Source: Sphingomonas sp.
Lineage (GTDB): Bacteria > Pseudomonadota > Alphaproteobacteria > Sphingomonadales > Sphingomonadaceae
NCBI RefSeq assembly: GCF_017745215.1
Contig: NZ_JAGHZV010000006.1
Span: 1 to 64,000, forward strand
Length of the DNA: 64,000 bases
Reading direction: 5' to 3'
The notes beneath the pieces were generated by a model. The model ran no database searches, was not told the origin of the DNA, and saw only the letters and a program-made list of their open reading frames with translations. Shown here one piece after another: positions 8,262 to 16,123 of this stretch. Numbering within the stretch: the first letter of the stretch is position 1; each line of letters starts with the position of its first letter. Both the position numbers and the translations under genes were made by a program.

Positions 8262-8828
8262 ATGTGCGGTGAGCGAGTGAAGGCGTTGCGCGAAGCCAAG
8301 GCGTGGACGCAGGAGCATCTGGCCGAGGCGGCGGGGGTGAGCGTTCGCACGGTCCAGCGGCTCGAGGCGGGCAAGGGGTTCGCGTCCGAGACCGCGCTGG
8401 CGGTGGCGGCGGCGCTCGACGTCGACGTGCGCGAGCTGACCCGGCGCGAGGACGGACCCAACTGGCTGTGGCCGCCGGTGCCGCTCGCGGTGAAGCTGTT
8501 CGTGCCCGCGCTGCTCGTGCTGCCTGCGCTCGGCTGGCTGACGCTGCTGCTGCTCCGTCACGGCGTCGGCCTGACGGTGCCCGATCCGGCGCTGCTCGGC
8601 TCGCCCTTCCTGCTGGTCGGCGGGCCGCTGGTGGCGCTGCTGCTGCCGCTGGTGACGATGATCCACCCCGGCGCCAAGGCGGGCTGGAGCCCGGGCATGG
8701 CGACGCTGGTCCGCCCACGCACCCTGCCCTTCCTGATCGCGATGGGTGCGCTGGTGGCGCTGACCTTCTTCTTCCTGTTTTCGGCGGGGCTGGCGATCGG
8801 GCATCTCGCGCGCGCGGCCGGATTGTGA
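8262..8828 (+). CDS. XRE-type helix-turn-helix protein fused to a membrane domain
   Basis: The start at 8262 (MCGERVKALREAKAWTQ) is chosen because AGGAGG lies about 10 bases upstream; a 19-residue longer frame exists but lacks a site. Residues 1-60 form an XRE/Cro-type DNA-binding domain (AWTQEHLAEAAGVSVRTVQRLEAGK). The rest holds three strongly hydrophobic segments near residues 75-95, 110-130 and 155-180. A DNA-binding domain tethered to the membrane suggests a membrane-anchored regulator, but the signal and targets are unknown. It sits 13 bases before the VWA gene. Confidence 0.8.
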   Translation: MCGERVKALREAKAWTQEHLAEAAGVSVRTVQRLEAGKGFASETALAVAAALDVDVRELTRREDGPNWLWPPVPLAVKLFVPALLVLPALGWLTLLLLRHGVGLTVPDPALLGSPFLLVGGPLVALLLPLVTMIHPGAKAGWSPGMATLVRPRTLPFLIAMGALVALTFFFLFSAGLAIGHLARAAGL

Positions 8829-8841
8829 CACACCGGCGCGC

Positions 8842-10020
8842 ATGTTCTTCTCCTTCCTCGACGAGCTGCGCGCCGCCGGCATCCCCGCCAGCCTGAAGGA
8901 GCATCTGGTCCTGCTGGAAGCGCTCGACCGCGACGTGATCGAGCGCACGCCAGAGGCGTTCTACTATCTCGCCCGCGCGACCTTCGTGAAGGACGAAGGG
9001 CTGCTCGACCGGTTCGACCAGGTGTTCGCCAAGGTCTTCAAGGGCATTTCCTCGACCTATGGCGTGGCGCCGGCGGAGATTCCCGAGGACTGGCTCAAGG
9101 CGGTCGCCGAGCGGTTCCTGACCCCCGAGGAGATGGAAGCGATCAAGTCGCTCGGCTCCTGGGAGGAGATCATGGAGACGCTGAAGAAGCGGCTCGAGGA
9201 GCAGCAGGGGCGCCACGAGGGCGGGAGCAAGTGGATCGGCACCGGCGGTACCTCACCGTTCGGCAACGGCGGCTACAATCCCGAGGGCGTGCGGATCGGC
9301 GGCGAGAGCAGGCAGGGCCGCGCGATCAAGGTGTGGGAAGGGCGCGAGTACAGGAACCTCGACTCGACCCGCGAGCTAGGGACCCGCAATATCAAGATCG
9401 CGCTGCGACGCCTCCGGCGCTTCGCCCGCGAAGGCGCGGCCGACGAGCTCGACCTGGATGCCACGATCGAAGGCACCGCGCGCCAGGGCTGGCTCGACAT
9501 CCGCATGCGCCCGGAGCGGCACAATGCGGTCAAGCTGCTGCTCTTCCTCGACGTCGGCGGATCGATGGACCCGTTCATCAAGCTCTGCGAGGAGCTGTTC
9601 TCGGCGGCGACGGCGGAGTTCAAGAACCTCGAGTTCTTCTATTTCCACAACTGCCCCTATGAAGGCGTGTGGAAGGACAATCGCCGCCGCTTCACCGAGC
9701 GCACGCCCACCTGGGACGTGCTCCACAAATACGGCCACGACTATAAGCTGATCTTCGTCGGCGATGCCTCGATGAGCGGCTATGAGATCAGCCACCCGGG
9801 CGGCTCGGTCGAGCATTTCAACGAGGAGCCGGGCGCAGTGTGGATGCAGCGGCTGACGAACACCTATCCGGCGGCGGTGTGGCTCAATCCGATCCCGCAA
9901 GCGCAATGGGGCTATACCCAGTCGATCCGGCTGCTCCGCGAGCTGATGACCGACCGGATGTACCCGCTGACGCTGGCGGGGCTCGACGAGGCAATGCGGG
10001 AATTGAGCCGGAAGCGGTAG
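8842..10020 (+). CDS. VWA domain protein, partner type of MoxR ATPases
   Basis: A von Willebrand factor A-domain protein of the family that works with MoxR AAA+ ATPases. The N-terminal 200 residues are helical and charged (FFSFLDELRAAGIPASLKEH), and the VWA domain occupies the C-terminal half. The metal-site motif reads LFLDVGGSMDPF near residue 235: the usual DxSxS is DxGxS here, a variant common in this family. A second conserved segment is IFVGDASMSGYEI. No signal peptide or membrane helix is evident, so it should be cytoplasmic like its ATPase at 4656-5504. It ends the rightward run and a palindromic repeat follows its stop. Confidence 0.9.
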   Translation: MFFSFLDELRAAGIPASLKEHLVLLEALDRDVIERTPEAFYYLARATFVKDEGLLDRFDQVFAKVFKGISSTYGVAPAEIPEDWLKAVAERFLTPEEMEAIKSLGSWEEIMETLKKRLEEQQGRHEGGSKWIGTGGTSPFGNGGYNPEGVRIGGESRQGRAIKVWEGREYRNLDSTRELGTRNIKIALRRLRRFAREGAADELDLDATIEGTARQGWLDIRMRPERHNAVKLLLFLDVGGSMDPFIKLCEELFSAATAEFKNLEFFYFHNCPYEGVWKDNRRRFTERTPTWDVLHKYGHDYKLIFVGDASMSGYEISHPGGSVEHFNEEPGAVWMQRLTNTYPAAVWLNPIPQAQWGYTQSIRLLRELMTDRMYPLTLAGLDEAMRELSRKR

Positions 10021-10045
10021 GGCTCGCGCCACCCAAGAGCAAAAT

Positions 10046-10127
10046 CGTCATCCCGGCGAAAGCCGGGACCCAGGGTTGCAAAGGACTTCCCTCGCGGCCC
10101 TGGGTCCCGGCTTTCGCCGGGATGACG
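10046..10127. repeat. Palindromic intergenic repeat, full copy 1 (82 bp)
   Basis: The arms are CGTCATCCCGGCGAAAGCCG and its complement, extended by GGACCCAGGG/CCCTGGGTCC, around a short variable centre. The same element recurs at 15134, 18678, 27518, 50501 and 52328. It lies 25 bases after the VWA gene stop and may serve as a terminator or mRNA-stability hairpin, as REP elements do elsewhere. Confidence 0.9.
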
Positions 10128-10173
10128 CCTGTTGGTTCACGGCTTTGGGGTCGGTCGCCCGTCAGGCCCGGGG

Positions 10174-11577
10174 TCAATCCCCCGTCAGGATGCGGTCGAC
10201 GAGCTGCTTCACCGTGGGCACGAAGCCGTTCGAGTAGAACGGATCGCGCTTGAAATTGTACGCGGCGTGGCCGGCGAACATCAGGTTCTGGTCGGTATCG
10301 CCGCCATGGGCGATGTCCTGCAGCGTCTTCTGGATGCAGAAGCTGCGCGGATCCGCCAAGCGCCCCGTCGAGTTGGTCTCATTGTCCGCCCAGCTCGAGA
10401 AGCCGCACTGGCTGAGGCAGCCCATGCAGTCGGCCTGGTCCTTGCGGATCACGGTGCGCTCCTCGGGCGTCACGAACACCAAAGTGTTGTCCGGCGTCTT
10501 GAGCGCGTCGGTGAAGCCCAGGCCATACCATTCGCGCGCGCGCAGCAGGTCGTTGCGCGTCACCCAGAAGTTCTTGCCCTTCACGCCCACGTCGAGCTGG
10601 AAGGTGTGATCGCCGGCATGCTCGGTCGAATAGGCGATCTGCCGGTCGCTGCGCGCTTCGAGATTGCGCAGGAACGGGTTGCGCACCGCCGAGGAGTAGA
10701 AGCCCGTCGGGGAGAAGCGGTGGAGGAGCACTTCGCGCTCCTCGATCTCCATCAGCTTGGCCTTCCAGCCGTCGGGGATCGGGCTTTCCTGGGTGAGCAG
10801 CGGGCGCGTGCCGAACTGGAAGGCGATCTGTCCCAGTTCGGGATTGTCGATCCAGTCGTTCCAGTCGCGGAGGTACCAGACGCCGCCCGCCATGATGATC
10901 GGCACGTCGTCCGGGATGCCGCCCTCGCGCATCGTCTCGCGCAGCGCCTTGACGCGCGGATAGGGATCCTCGGGCGCGCGCGGGTCCTCGGCGTTCGACA
11001 AGCCGTTGTGGCCGCCGGCGAGCCAGGGGTCCTCATAGACCACCGCGGCGAGCCATTCCTGCGCCTTCGAATACGCCCGCTTCCACAGCGCGCGGAAAGC
11101 GCGGCCCGAGCTCACGATCGGCAGGTACGAGACGTTGTAGCCCGCGGCGATCTCGCTGAGCTTGTAGGGCATGCCCGCGCCGCAGGTAACGCCCGCGACC
11201 ATGCCGCGGGTACGCTCGAGCACGCCGTGGAGCACGCGCTGGGCGCCGCCCATCTCCCACAGCACGTTGATGTTGATCGCGCCCTTGCCGCCGGCGATCT
11301 CGAAGGCCTTCTTGACCTGCTGGACCGCGCCGTCGATCGCGTATTGGATAAGTTCCTCGTGGCGCTCGCGGCGGGTGAGCGCGCGATAGATCTGGGGGAT
11401 GATCTTGCCCTCGGCGTCATAGCTGTCCGCATTGACCGCCGAGACGGTGCCGATCCCGCCCGCGGCCGCCCAGGCGCCCGCCGAGGCATGGTTGGTGGCC
11501 GAGACGCCCTTGCCGCCTTCGATCAGCGGCCAGACTTCATGGCCACCGTAGATGATCGGCTTGAGACCCTTGAACAC
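10174..11577 (-). CDS. Nitronate monooxygenase-type NAD(P)H-dependent flavin oxidoreductase
   Basis: An FMN-dependent oxidoreductase of the nitronate monooxygenase/2-nitropropane dioxygenase family, TIM-barrel fold. The GTG start at 11577 (MFKGLKPIIYGGHEVWP) has GGAGG five bases upstream. Family features include the glycine-rich GVTCGAGMPYKL and the MAGGVWYLRDW segments, and GGHNGLSN in the position of the catalytic histidine. At 467 residues it is longer than the usual 320-360; the extra C-terminal part carries a cysteine motif DCMGCLSQCGFSSW near residue 400. The true substrate is unknown. It is last in a leftward group with the glycosyltransferase and hydrolase. Confidence 0.85.
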   Translation of the reverse strand: MFKGLKPIIYGGHEVWPLIEGGKGVSATNHASAGAWAAAGGIGTVSAVNADSYDAEGKIIPQIYRALTRRERHEELIQYAIDGAVQQVKKAFEIAGGKGAININVLWEMGGAQRVLHGVLERTRGMVAGVTCGAGMPYKLSEIAAGYNVSYLPIVSSGRAFRALWKRAYSKAQEWLAAVVYEDPWLAGGHNGLSNAEDPRAPEDPYPRVKALRETMREGGIPDDVPIIMAGGVWYLRDWNDWIDNPELGQIAFQFGTRPLLTQESPIPDGWKAKLMEIEEREVLLHRFSPTGFYSSAVRNPFLRNLEARSDRQIAYSTEHAGDHTFQLDVGVKGKNFWVTRNDLLRAREWYGLGFTDALKTPDNTLVFVTPEERTVIRKDQADCMGCLSQCGFSSWADNETNSTGRLADPRSFCIQKTLQDIAHGGDTDQNLMFAGHAAYNFKRDPFYSNGFVPTVKQLVDRILTGD

Positions 11578-11655
11578 ATTTCCTCCAGTAAAGCTTGATC
11601 GCCCGAGTAAACCGAAGCGGATAGTTTAGCGAGCGGAATCACTCCGCCGGGCACC

Positions 11656-12792
11656 CTATGCCAGGACCCCCGGCCGTCCCATCGCGTCGGAATAAAGCGC
11701 TGCATAAGCGGCAATCATCCTCTCCTCGTCGAACAACGCTTGCGCTCGCTCCCGGTTCGATCGGCCCACCCACGCGCGTTCCTCGGGGTAGCGCGCGAGC
11801 AGGTCGATCCGGTCGCGGAGCAGGACTTCGGTTCGTTCCGGGGCAAGATACTTTTCGTTCGGGGGCGAAACCATCTCGGGAATATCACCTACCCTGGGCG
11901 CCACTACCGGCAGGCCCGCAGCCATCGCCTCGAGCACCGAAATGGGCGCCTGCTCGCTCCTCGAGCTCAGCGCGAAGATGTCGAACAGGCCGATGTAGCG
12001 ATGCGGCTCCGGCAGGAAGCCTGGCATCACGAGCTGGTCGGTGAGCGCCATTGCCTCGGCCTGGTCGAGGATCGCCTCGCGCTCGGGCCCCTCGCCGACG
12101 ATCACCAGCCTGGCGCGCATGTTGAGCCCGGCGACGGCGCGGACGAGCAGCGGCAGGTCCTTGACCGCACGCAGGCCGGCGAGCGTGCCGACGACGATCT
12201 CGCCCTCCTTCCTGCGGAAGCCGGGGATCGCATCGGGATCGGGCGTTCCGGCATAGGCGGAGACCGCGATGCCGTTGGCGATGCGCCGCACGCGGTCCTC
12301 GGGCACGCCCCAGGCCTTGGTCGCGATCCGCTGGAGCTTGTACGAGGGCACGACCAGCGCATTGGCGGCCGGGAGCGCGATCCGGCGGTACATGTTGCGC
12401 ACCGGGCTGAGCCGCAGCGCCTCGTCCTCGTTGAAGCCGTCCTCGTGGTGGACGATCGGCGGCAGGCCCTTGCCGAACACGCGCGCGGCCATCACGCCGT
12501 CGATCGCGCCCCAATTGTAGGTGAGCACCAGGTCGAAGCGCCGCATGAAGCGCGCGATCGCTTCGTAGCGCCTGACCGAGGGCTTGCCGAGCAGCGGCGG
12601 CGGATCGAGCGCGATCTCATACTTGATCCCCGACGCAATCGCGTCGCGCGCGTTGAGCTCGTCGGGCGTCGCCGAGACGATGGTGTGCCGCGCGCGATCG
12701 CCGAACGCGTTCATCAGCCGCACGGCGCGCGCTTCCTTGCCGCCGAGGTTGAAGGTCGAATGGAGGTGGAGGATGTGGATCGGGGTCGCCAT
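11656..12792 (-). CDS. Family 4-type glycosyltransferase
   Basis: A GT-B fold retaining glycosyltransferase (GT4-like), cytosolic or membrane-associated, probably acting in surface polysaccharide or glycolipid synthesis. The start at 12792 (MATPIHILHLHSTFNLGGKE) preserves the N-terminal glycine loop; longer frames upstream would run into the next gene. The C-terminal nucleotide-sugar domain shows VGTLAGLRAVKDLPLLV, IVGEGPERE and the E-x7-E region SEQAPISVLEAMAAGLPVVA. Length of 378 residues is typical. It lies 29 bases downstream of the alpha/beta hydrolase on the same strand. Donor and acceptor cannot be told. Confidence 0.9.
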   Translation of the reverse strand: MATPIHILHLHSTFNLGGKEARAVRLMNAFGDRARHTIVSATPDELNARDAIASGIKYEIALDPPPLLGKPSVRRYEAIARFMRRFDLVLTYNWGAIDGVMAARVFGKGLPPIVHHEDGFNEDEALRLSPVRNMYRRIALPAANALVVPSYKLQRIATKAWGVPEDRVRRIANGIAVSAYAGTPDPDAIPGFRRKEGEIVVGTLAGLRAVKDLPLLVRAVAGLNMRARLVIVGEGPEREAILDQAEAMALTDQLVMPGFLPEPHRYIGLFDIFALSSRSEQAPISVLEAMAAGLPVVAPRVGDIPEMVSPPNEKYLAPERTEVLLRDRIDLLARYPEERAWVGRSNRERAQALFDEERMIAAYAALYSDAMGRPGVLA

Positions 12793-12821
12793 GCTGGGCG
12801 CGGTGATTAGCCTATCCGCGC

Positions 12822-13712
12822 TCAGCCTGCGACCGGGTAGTTGTCGACCTTGGCGAGCAGCCGCTCGATCGCCGCGACGACTTCGGGCTCCTCGAGCGTC
12901 GGCGCATGCCCGACACCCGCGACGGTGACCCGCTCCGAGCCGGGGAGGCGCTCGATCATCCGCTCCGCGGTCGCGGCGCTCAGGATATCCGAACGCTCGC
13001 CGCGGACGAGCAGCACCGGCTTGCCGGCCAGGCCGTCGAGCGTGGGCCACATGTCGGGGCCCGCCTCGTTGCCCGGCACGCGGAAGGGCTCGGCGATCTT
13101 CATGTCGTAATCGAGCACGATCCGGCCCTGGCTGTTGAGGCGATGGAGGCGCTTGGCCATGCGCAGCCAGTCCTCGATGTCGAAGTTCGGATAGACGTCG
13201 GCATTGGCGTCGGCGAGCGCGCGCGCGGCGTGCATCCAGGTCGGGTACCACACCGACTTGCCGACATAGCTGCGGATGCGCTCGAGCCCGATCGGATTGA
13301 GCTCGGGCCCGACGTCGTTGAGCAGCGCGCCCGCCAGCCGCTCACGATCGGTCGCGGCGAGCAGCATCGTGACGATCCCGCCGAGCGACGTGCCGAACGC
13401 CACCACTTTTGCCAGGTCGAGCTCGGCGAACAGCGCCTCGACGTCCTGGAGGTAGACGAGCGGCACATAGGTCATCGGGTCCTTGGCATAGCCACTCTCG
13501 CCGCGACCGCGGAACTCGACGAGGATCACGCGCCACTCGCCCGCGAGCCGGTTCGCCACGCCCTCATAGTCGCGCACGTTGCGCGTGAGGCCGGGGAAGC
13601 AGACGATCGCGGGGCGGTCAGCGCGGCCGGGATAATCGCGATAGTGGAGGCGAAGCCCGTCCTTGGACCACCAATAGCCGTCCGCCCAGGCGAGGTTGCG
13701 TCGATCTGCCAT
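12822..13712 (-). CDS. Alpha/beta-fold hydrolase
   Basis: A cytoplasmic alpha/beta hydrolase of 296 residues starting MADRRNLAWADGYWW. The nucleophile elbow is AFGTSLGGIV (Ser within GTSLG), the oxyanion region is CFPGLTRN, the acid is probably the Asp in VRGERSDILS, and the catalytic His is in GVGHAPTLEEP near the C-terminus. The sequence is like epoxide hydrolase/esterase-type members, but the substrate cannot be inferred. Its start codon is only 18 bases from that of the divergent SelO gene, so the two promoters must overlap the opposite coding regions or share a very short region. Confidence 0.88.
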   Translation of the reverse strand: MADRRNLAWADGYWWSKDGLRLHYRDYPGRADRPAIVCFPGLTRNVRDYEGVANRLAGEWRVILVEFRGRGESGYAKDPMTYVPLVYLQDVEALFAELDLAKVVAFGTSLGGIVTMLLAATDRERLAGALLNDVGPELNPIGLERIRSYVGKSVWYPTWMHAARALADANADVYPNFDIEDWLRMAKRLHRLNSQGRIVLDYDMKIAEPFRVPGNEAGPDMWPTLDGLAGKPVLLVRGERSDILSAATAERMIERLPGSERVTVAGVGHAPTLEEPEVVAAIERLLAKVDNYPVAG

Positions 13713-13730
13713 CCGGCCCCATATCGCCGG

Positions 13731-15125
13731 ATGACCATGGCACCGCAAGCAAGTCCTGAGGGCCGCAAGGCAATATTCACGCCCGAGAGAGCGATCGAGG
13801 CGCTCGACAAGCCTTTCTATGACGCCGTGGCGCCGGCGGAATTTCCCAAGGCGACGCTGCGCTTCCGCAACCAGCGCTGGGCCGAGCGCGTCGGGCTGGG
13901 CGGACTGAGCGACGCGCAATGGCTCCGGCATTTCGCGCGGTTCGAGCCGCTGCCGGACAGCCTCGAGGGGCCACTGGCGCTGCGCTACCACGGCCATCAG
14001 TTCCGCGTGTACAATCCCGAGATCGGCGACGGGCGCGGCTTCCTGTTCGCCCAGCTCAGGGATGACCGCGGCAGGCTGCTCGACCTCGCCACCAAGGGAT
14101 CGGGGCAGACGCCGTACAGCCGTTTCGGCGACGGGCGGCTTACGCTCAAGGGCGGCGTGCGCGAGATCCTGGCGACCGAGATGCTCGAGGCGCTGGGGGT
14201 GGAGACCAGCAAGACCTTCTCGCTGGTCGAGACCGGCGAGCAGCTCCACCGCGGCGACGAGCCCTCGCCCACCCGCTCCTCGGTGCTCGTGCGCCTGAGC
14301 CACGGCCACATCCGCATCGGCACCTTCCAGCGGCTCGCCTATCATGACGAGGGCGAGGCGATGGGCCGGCTCGTCGAATACTGCCTGCGCCACTTCTACG
14401 GCGAGGAACCCGGCGAAGCGCCCGCGGTGCAGCTGCTCGCGCATGTCGCGCGACGGACCGCGCGGCTCGCGGGGCAGTATATGGCCGCGGGTTTTGTCCA
14501 CGGCGTGCTCAACAGCGACAACATCAACGTGACCGGCGAGAGCTTCGACTATGGCCCCTGGCGGTTCGCGCCAAGCTGGGAGCCGGGGTTCACCGCCGCC
14601 TATTTCGATCGCAGCGGCCTCTACGCCTTCGGCCGCCAGCCCGAGGCGATCTTCTGGGACGTGATGCAGCTTGCCGCCTCGCTGCGGCTGATCACCGGGG
14701 ACGAGGATGCGCTGACCGGCGCGATGAACCTCTTTCCCGACGCCTATCAGGCCGCGCTGGTCGAGGCCTTCTTCTGGCGGCTGGGGCTGGTGCCGGGCGA
14801 GCCCGAGGAGAGCATGGCGCTGGTCCAGGCTGCGGCGAGTGCGCTCGACGAGACGAAGCAGTCGATCGATCGATTCTTCTTCGACTGCTTCGGCGGGATC
14901 GCGCCGCGGACCTATCCGAAGGCGTTCGACGGGGCGCTGTCGGTGCTTGGCCAGTTCGCCCCGCGCAAGACGCGCGTGCACGCCTATTGGCGCGACCACG
15001 AGCCCTGCTCGATGCTGATCGACGAAGTCGAGGCGATCTGGTCAGCGATCGACCAGCGCGACGACTGGAAGCCGCTCAACGACAAGGTCCTGGCGATAAG
15101 GCGGATGGGCGAAGCTTTGGCCTAG
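13731..15125 (+). CDS. selO: Protein adenylyltransferase SelO (YdiU/UPF0061 family)
   Basis: A pseudokinase-fold enzyme that transfers AMP from ATP to Ser/Thr/Tyr of target proteins. The start is ATG at 13731 (MTMAPQASPEGRKAIFT); a second in-frame ATG is at 13737. Conserved blocks include YHGHQFRVYNPEIGDGRGF, KGSGQTPYSRFGDGR, the catalytic-loop segment VHGVLNSDNINVTG and the metal-binding FDYGPW. The product is 464 residues and ends RRMGEALA. It lacks the C-terminal Cys-containing block (ending SCSS in the E. coli protein) used for redox control. The gene is monocistronic, divergent from a hydrolase and closed by a palindromic repeat. Confidence 0.93.
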   Translation: MTMAPQASPEGRKAIFTPERAIEALDKPFYDAVAPAEFPKATLRFRNQRWAERVGLGGLSDAQWLRHFARFEPLPDSLEGPLALRYHGHQFRVYNPEIGDGRGFLFAQLRDDRGRLLDLATKGSGQTPYSRFGDGRLTLKGGVREILATEMLEALGVETSKTFSLVETGEQLHRGDEPSPTRSSVLVRLSHGHIRIGTFQRLAYHDEGEAMGRLVEYCLRHFYGEEPGEAPAVQLLAHVARRTARLAGQYMAAGFVHGVLNSDNINVTGESFDYGPWRFAPSWEPGFTAAYFDRSGLYAFGRQPEAIFWDVMQLAASLRLITGDEDALTGAMNLFPDAYQAALVEAFFWRLGLVPGEPEESMALVQAAASALDETKQSIDRFFFDCFGGIAPRTYPKAFDGALSVLGQFAPRKTRVHAYWRDHEPCSMLIDEVEAIWSAIDQRDDWKPLNDKVLAIRRMGEALA

Positions 15126-15133
15126 CCAAAACC

Positions 15134-15215
15134 CGTCATCCCGGCGAAAGCCGGGACCCAGGGTCACGAGCGACGCGCTTTGCTGCCCTGGGTCCCGGCT
15201 TTCGCCGGGATGACG
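15134..15215. repeat. Palindromic intergenic repeat, full copy 2 (82 bp)
   Basis: Same arms as the copy at 10046. It begins only 8 bases after the selO stop and ends just before the paired operator-like boxes of the ArsR gene, so it separates two transcription units. Confidence 0.9.
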
Positions 15216-15235
15216 GTTGAGGGGAGCGCGGATAT

Positions 15236-15281
15236 GCAACTTTTCGGTTGCCTATCTGCAAACATGCAACTATCCGGTTCC
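15236..15281 (+). promoter_or_regulatory. Paired operator-like boxes in front of the ArsR/SRPBCC operon
   Basis: Two copies of a dyad 30 bp apart: GCAAC-N6-GTTGC at 15236-15251 (perfect arms) and GCAAC-N6-GTTCC at 15266-15281 (one mismatch). Both are preceded by AT, giving ATGCAAC. The second ends two bases before the ArsR start codon. ArsR-family repressors commonly autoregulate through such dyads, so binding here would block their own transcription; this is inference from pattern and place. Confidence 0.6.
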
Positions 15282-15283
15282 AT

Positions 15284-15613
15284 ATGAACCCGCCCGACGA
15301 CGACGACATCTTCAAGGCCCTCGCCGACTCCAGCCGGCGCCGGCTGCTCGATCGCCTCCACGCGACCGACGGCCAGTCGCTCGCCGAGCTCTGCGCCGGG
15401 CTCGATATGACCCGCCAGGCGGTCGCCAAGCATCTCGCGATCCTCGAGGCGGCCAACCTCGTCGCGACCCGGCGGCAGGGCCGCGAGAAGCGCCATTTCC
15501 TCAATCCCGTGCCGATCCACGGCATCGCCGAGCGCTGGATCCGCAAGTTCGAGCAGCAGCGCCTCGCCGTGCTCGCCGCGCTCAAGCAATCCCTCGAAGG
15601 AGAAGACCCATGA
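15284..15613 (+). CDS. ArsR-family winged-helix transcriptional regulator
   Basis: A small DNA-binding repressor of 109 residues starting MNPPDDDDIFKALADSS. The winged helix is clear (LAELCAGLDMTRQAVAKHLAILEAANLV, then the wing ATRRQGREKRHFLN). A start 12 codons upstream (15248) would place the operator-like boxes inside the gene, so 15284 is preferred. I see no metal-binding Cys pair, so it is not an arsenic or heavy-metal sensor by sequence. Its stop overlaps the SRPBCC start (ATGA), the usual arrangement of ArsR regulators paired with AHSA1-type proteins. It probably represses the pair. Confidence 0.92.
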   Translation: MNPPDDDDIFKALADSSRRRLLDRLHATDGQSLAELCAGLDMTRQAVAKHLAILEAANLVATRRQGREKRHFLNPVPIHGIAERWIRKFEQQRLAVLAALKQSLEGEDP

Positions 15614-16068
15614 CCGATACCCCGAAGAGCAGCTTCCTCTACGTCACCTACATCCGCACCACGCCCGAGCGGCTGTGGGAGGCGCTGACCGACTCCGATT
15701 TCTCGCAGCAATATTGGCTGGGCGCGCGCGCCGAGTCCGAGTGGAAGGTCGGCGCGCCGTGGCGGCTGGTGTTCCCCGACGGGCGCGAAGCCGATTCGGG
15801 CGAGATCACGGCCTTCGATCCGCCCAGCCACCTCGCGATCCGCTGGCGGAACCAATGGTCGCCCGAGCTCAATGCCGAGGGCTGGTCGCTTTGCACGATG
15901 GACCTCGAGCCCGCGGGCGACGCCGTGAAGCTCACCGTCACCCACAGCATCGAGCGCGCCGAATCGAAGTTCATCGGCGCAGTCTCGGGCGGCTGGCCCA
16001 AGATCCTCTCGAACTTGAAGTCGCTGATCGAGACCGGCGAGACGCTGATGCCGCCCAAGGCAGCCTGA
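15610..16068 (+). CDS. SRPBCC (AHSA1-like) ligand-binding domain protein
   Basis: A 152-residue protein of the START/Bet v1-like SRPBCC superfamily, AHSA1 branch. It begins MTDTPKSSFLYVTYIRTTPERLW and shows the family's early FVYVTYIRTTPEKLW-like strand and the C-terminal helix GGWPKILSNLKSLIETG. The fold binds hydrophobic ligands in a deep cavity; the ligand is unknown. Translation is coupled to the ArsR gene through a 4-base ATGA overlap, so the repressor likely senses a compound that this protein binds or processes. Confidence 0.92.
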   Translation: MTDTPKSSFLYVTYIRTTPERLWEALTDSDFSQQYWLGARAESEWKVGAPWRLVFPDGREADSGEITAFDPPSHLAIRWRNQWSPELNAEGWSLCTMDLEPAGDAVKLTVTHSIERAESKFIGAVSGGWPKILSNLKSLIETGETLMPPKAA

Positions 16069-16087
16069 GAGCTACTGCCATGCCACA

Positions 16088-16113
16088 CCCTCTCCCCGCG
16101 AAACGGGAGAGGG
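16088..16113. terminator. Hairpin between the convergent SRPBCC and dnaB genes
   Basis: CCCTCTCCC (16088-16096) pairs perfectly with GGGAGAGGG (16105-16113) over an 8-base loop. No T-run follows on either strand, so it may be a weak bidirectional terminator or simply an mRNA 3'-end hairpin. It sits 19 bases after one stop and 10 bases from the other. Confidence 0.5.
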
Positions 16114-16123
16114 CCGGCCAGCC

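Noticed and set aside
12906..13730. Long open frame running upstream of selO on the plus strand
   Set aside because: It lies opposite the alpha/beta hydrolase gene and has no family resemblance. SelO homology begins only near 13731, so the upstream part is an antisense shadow typical of GC-rich DNA.
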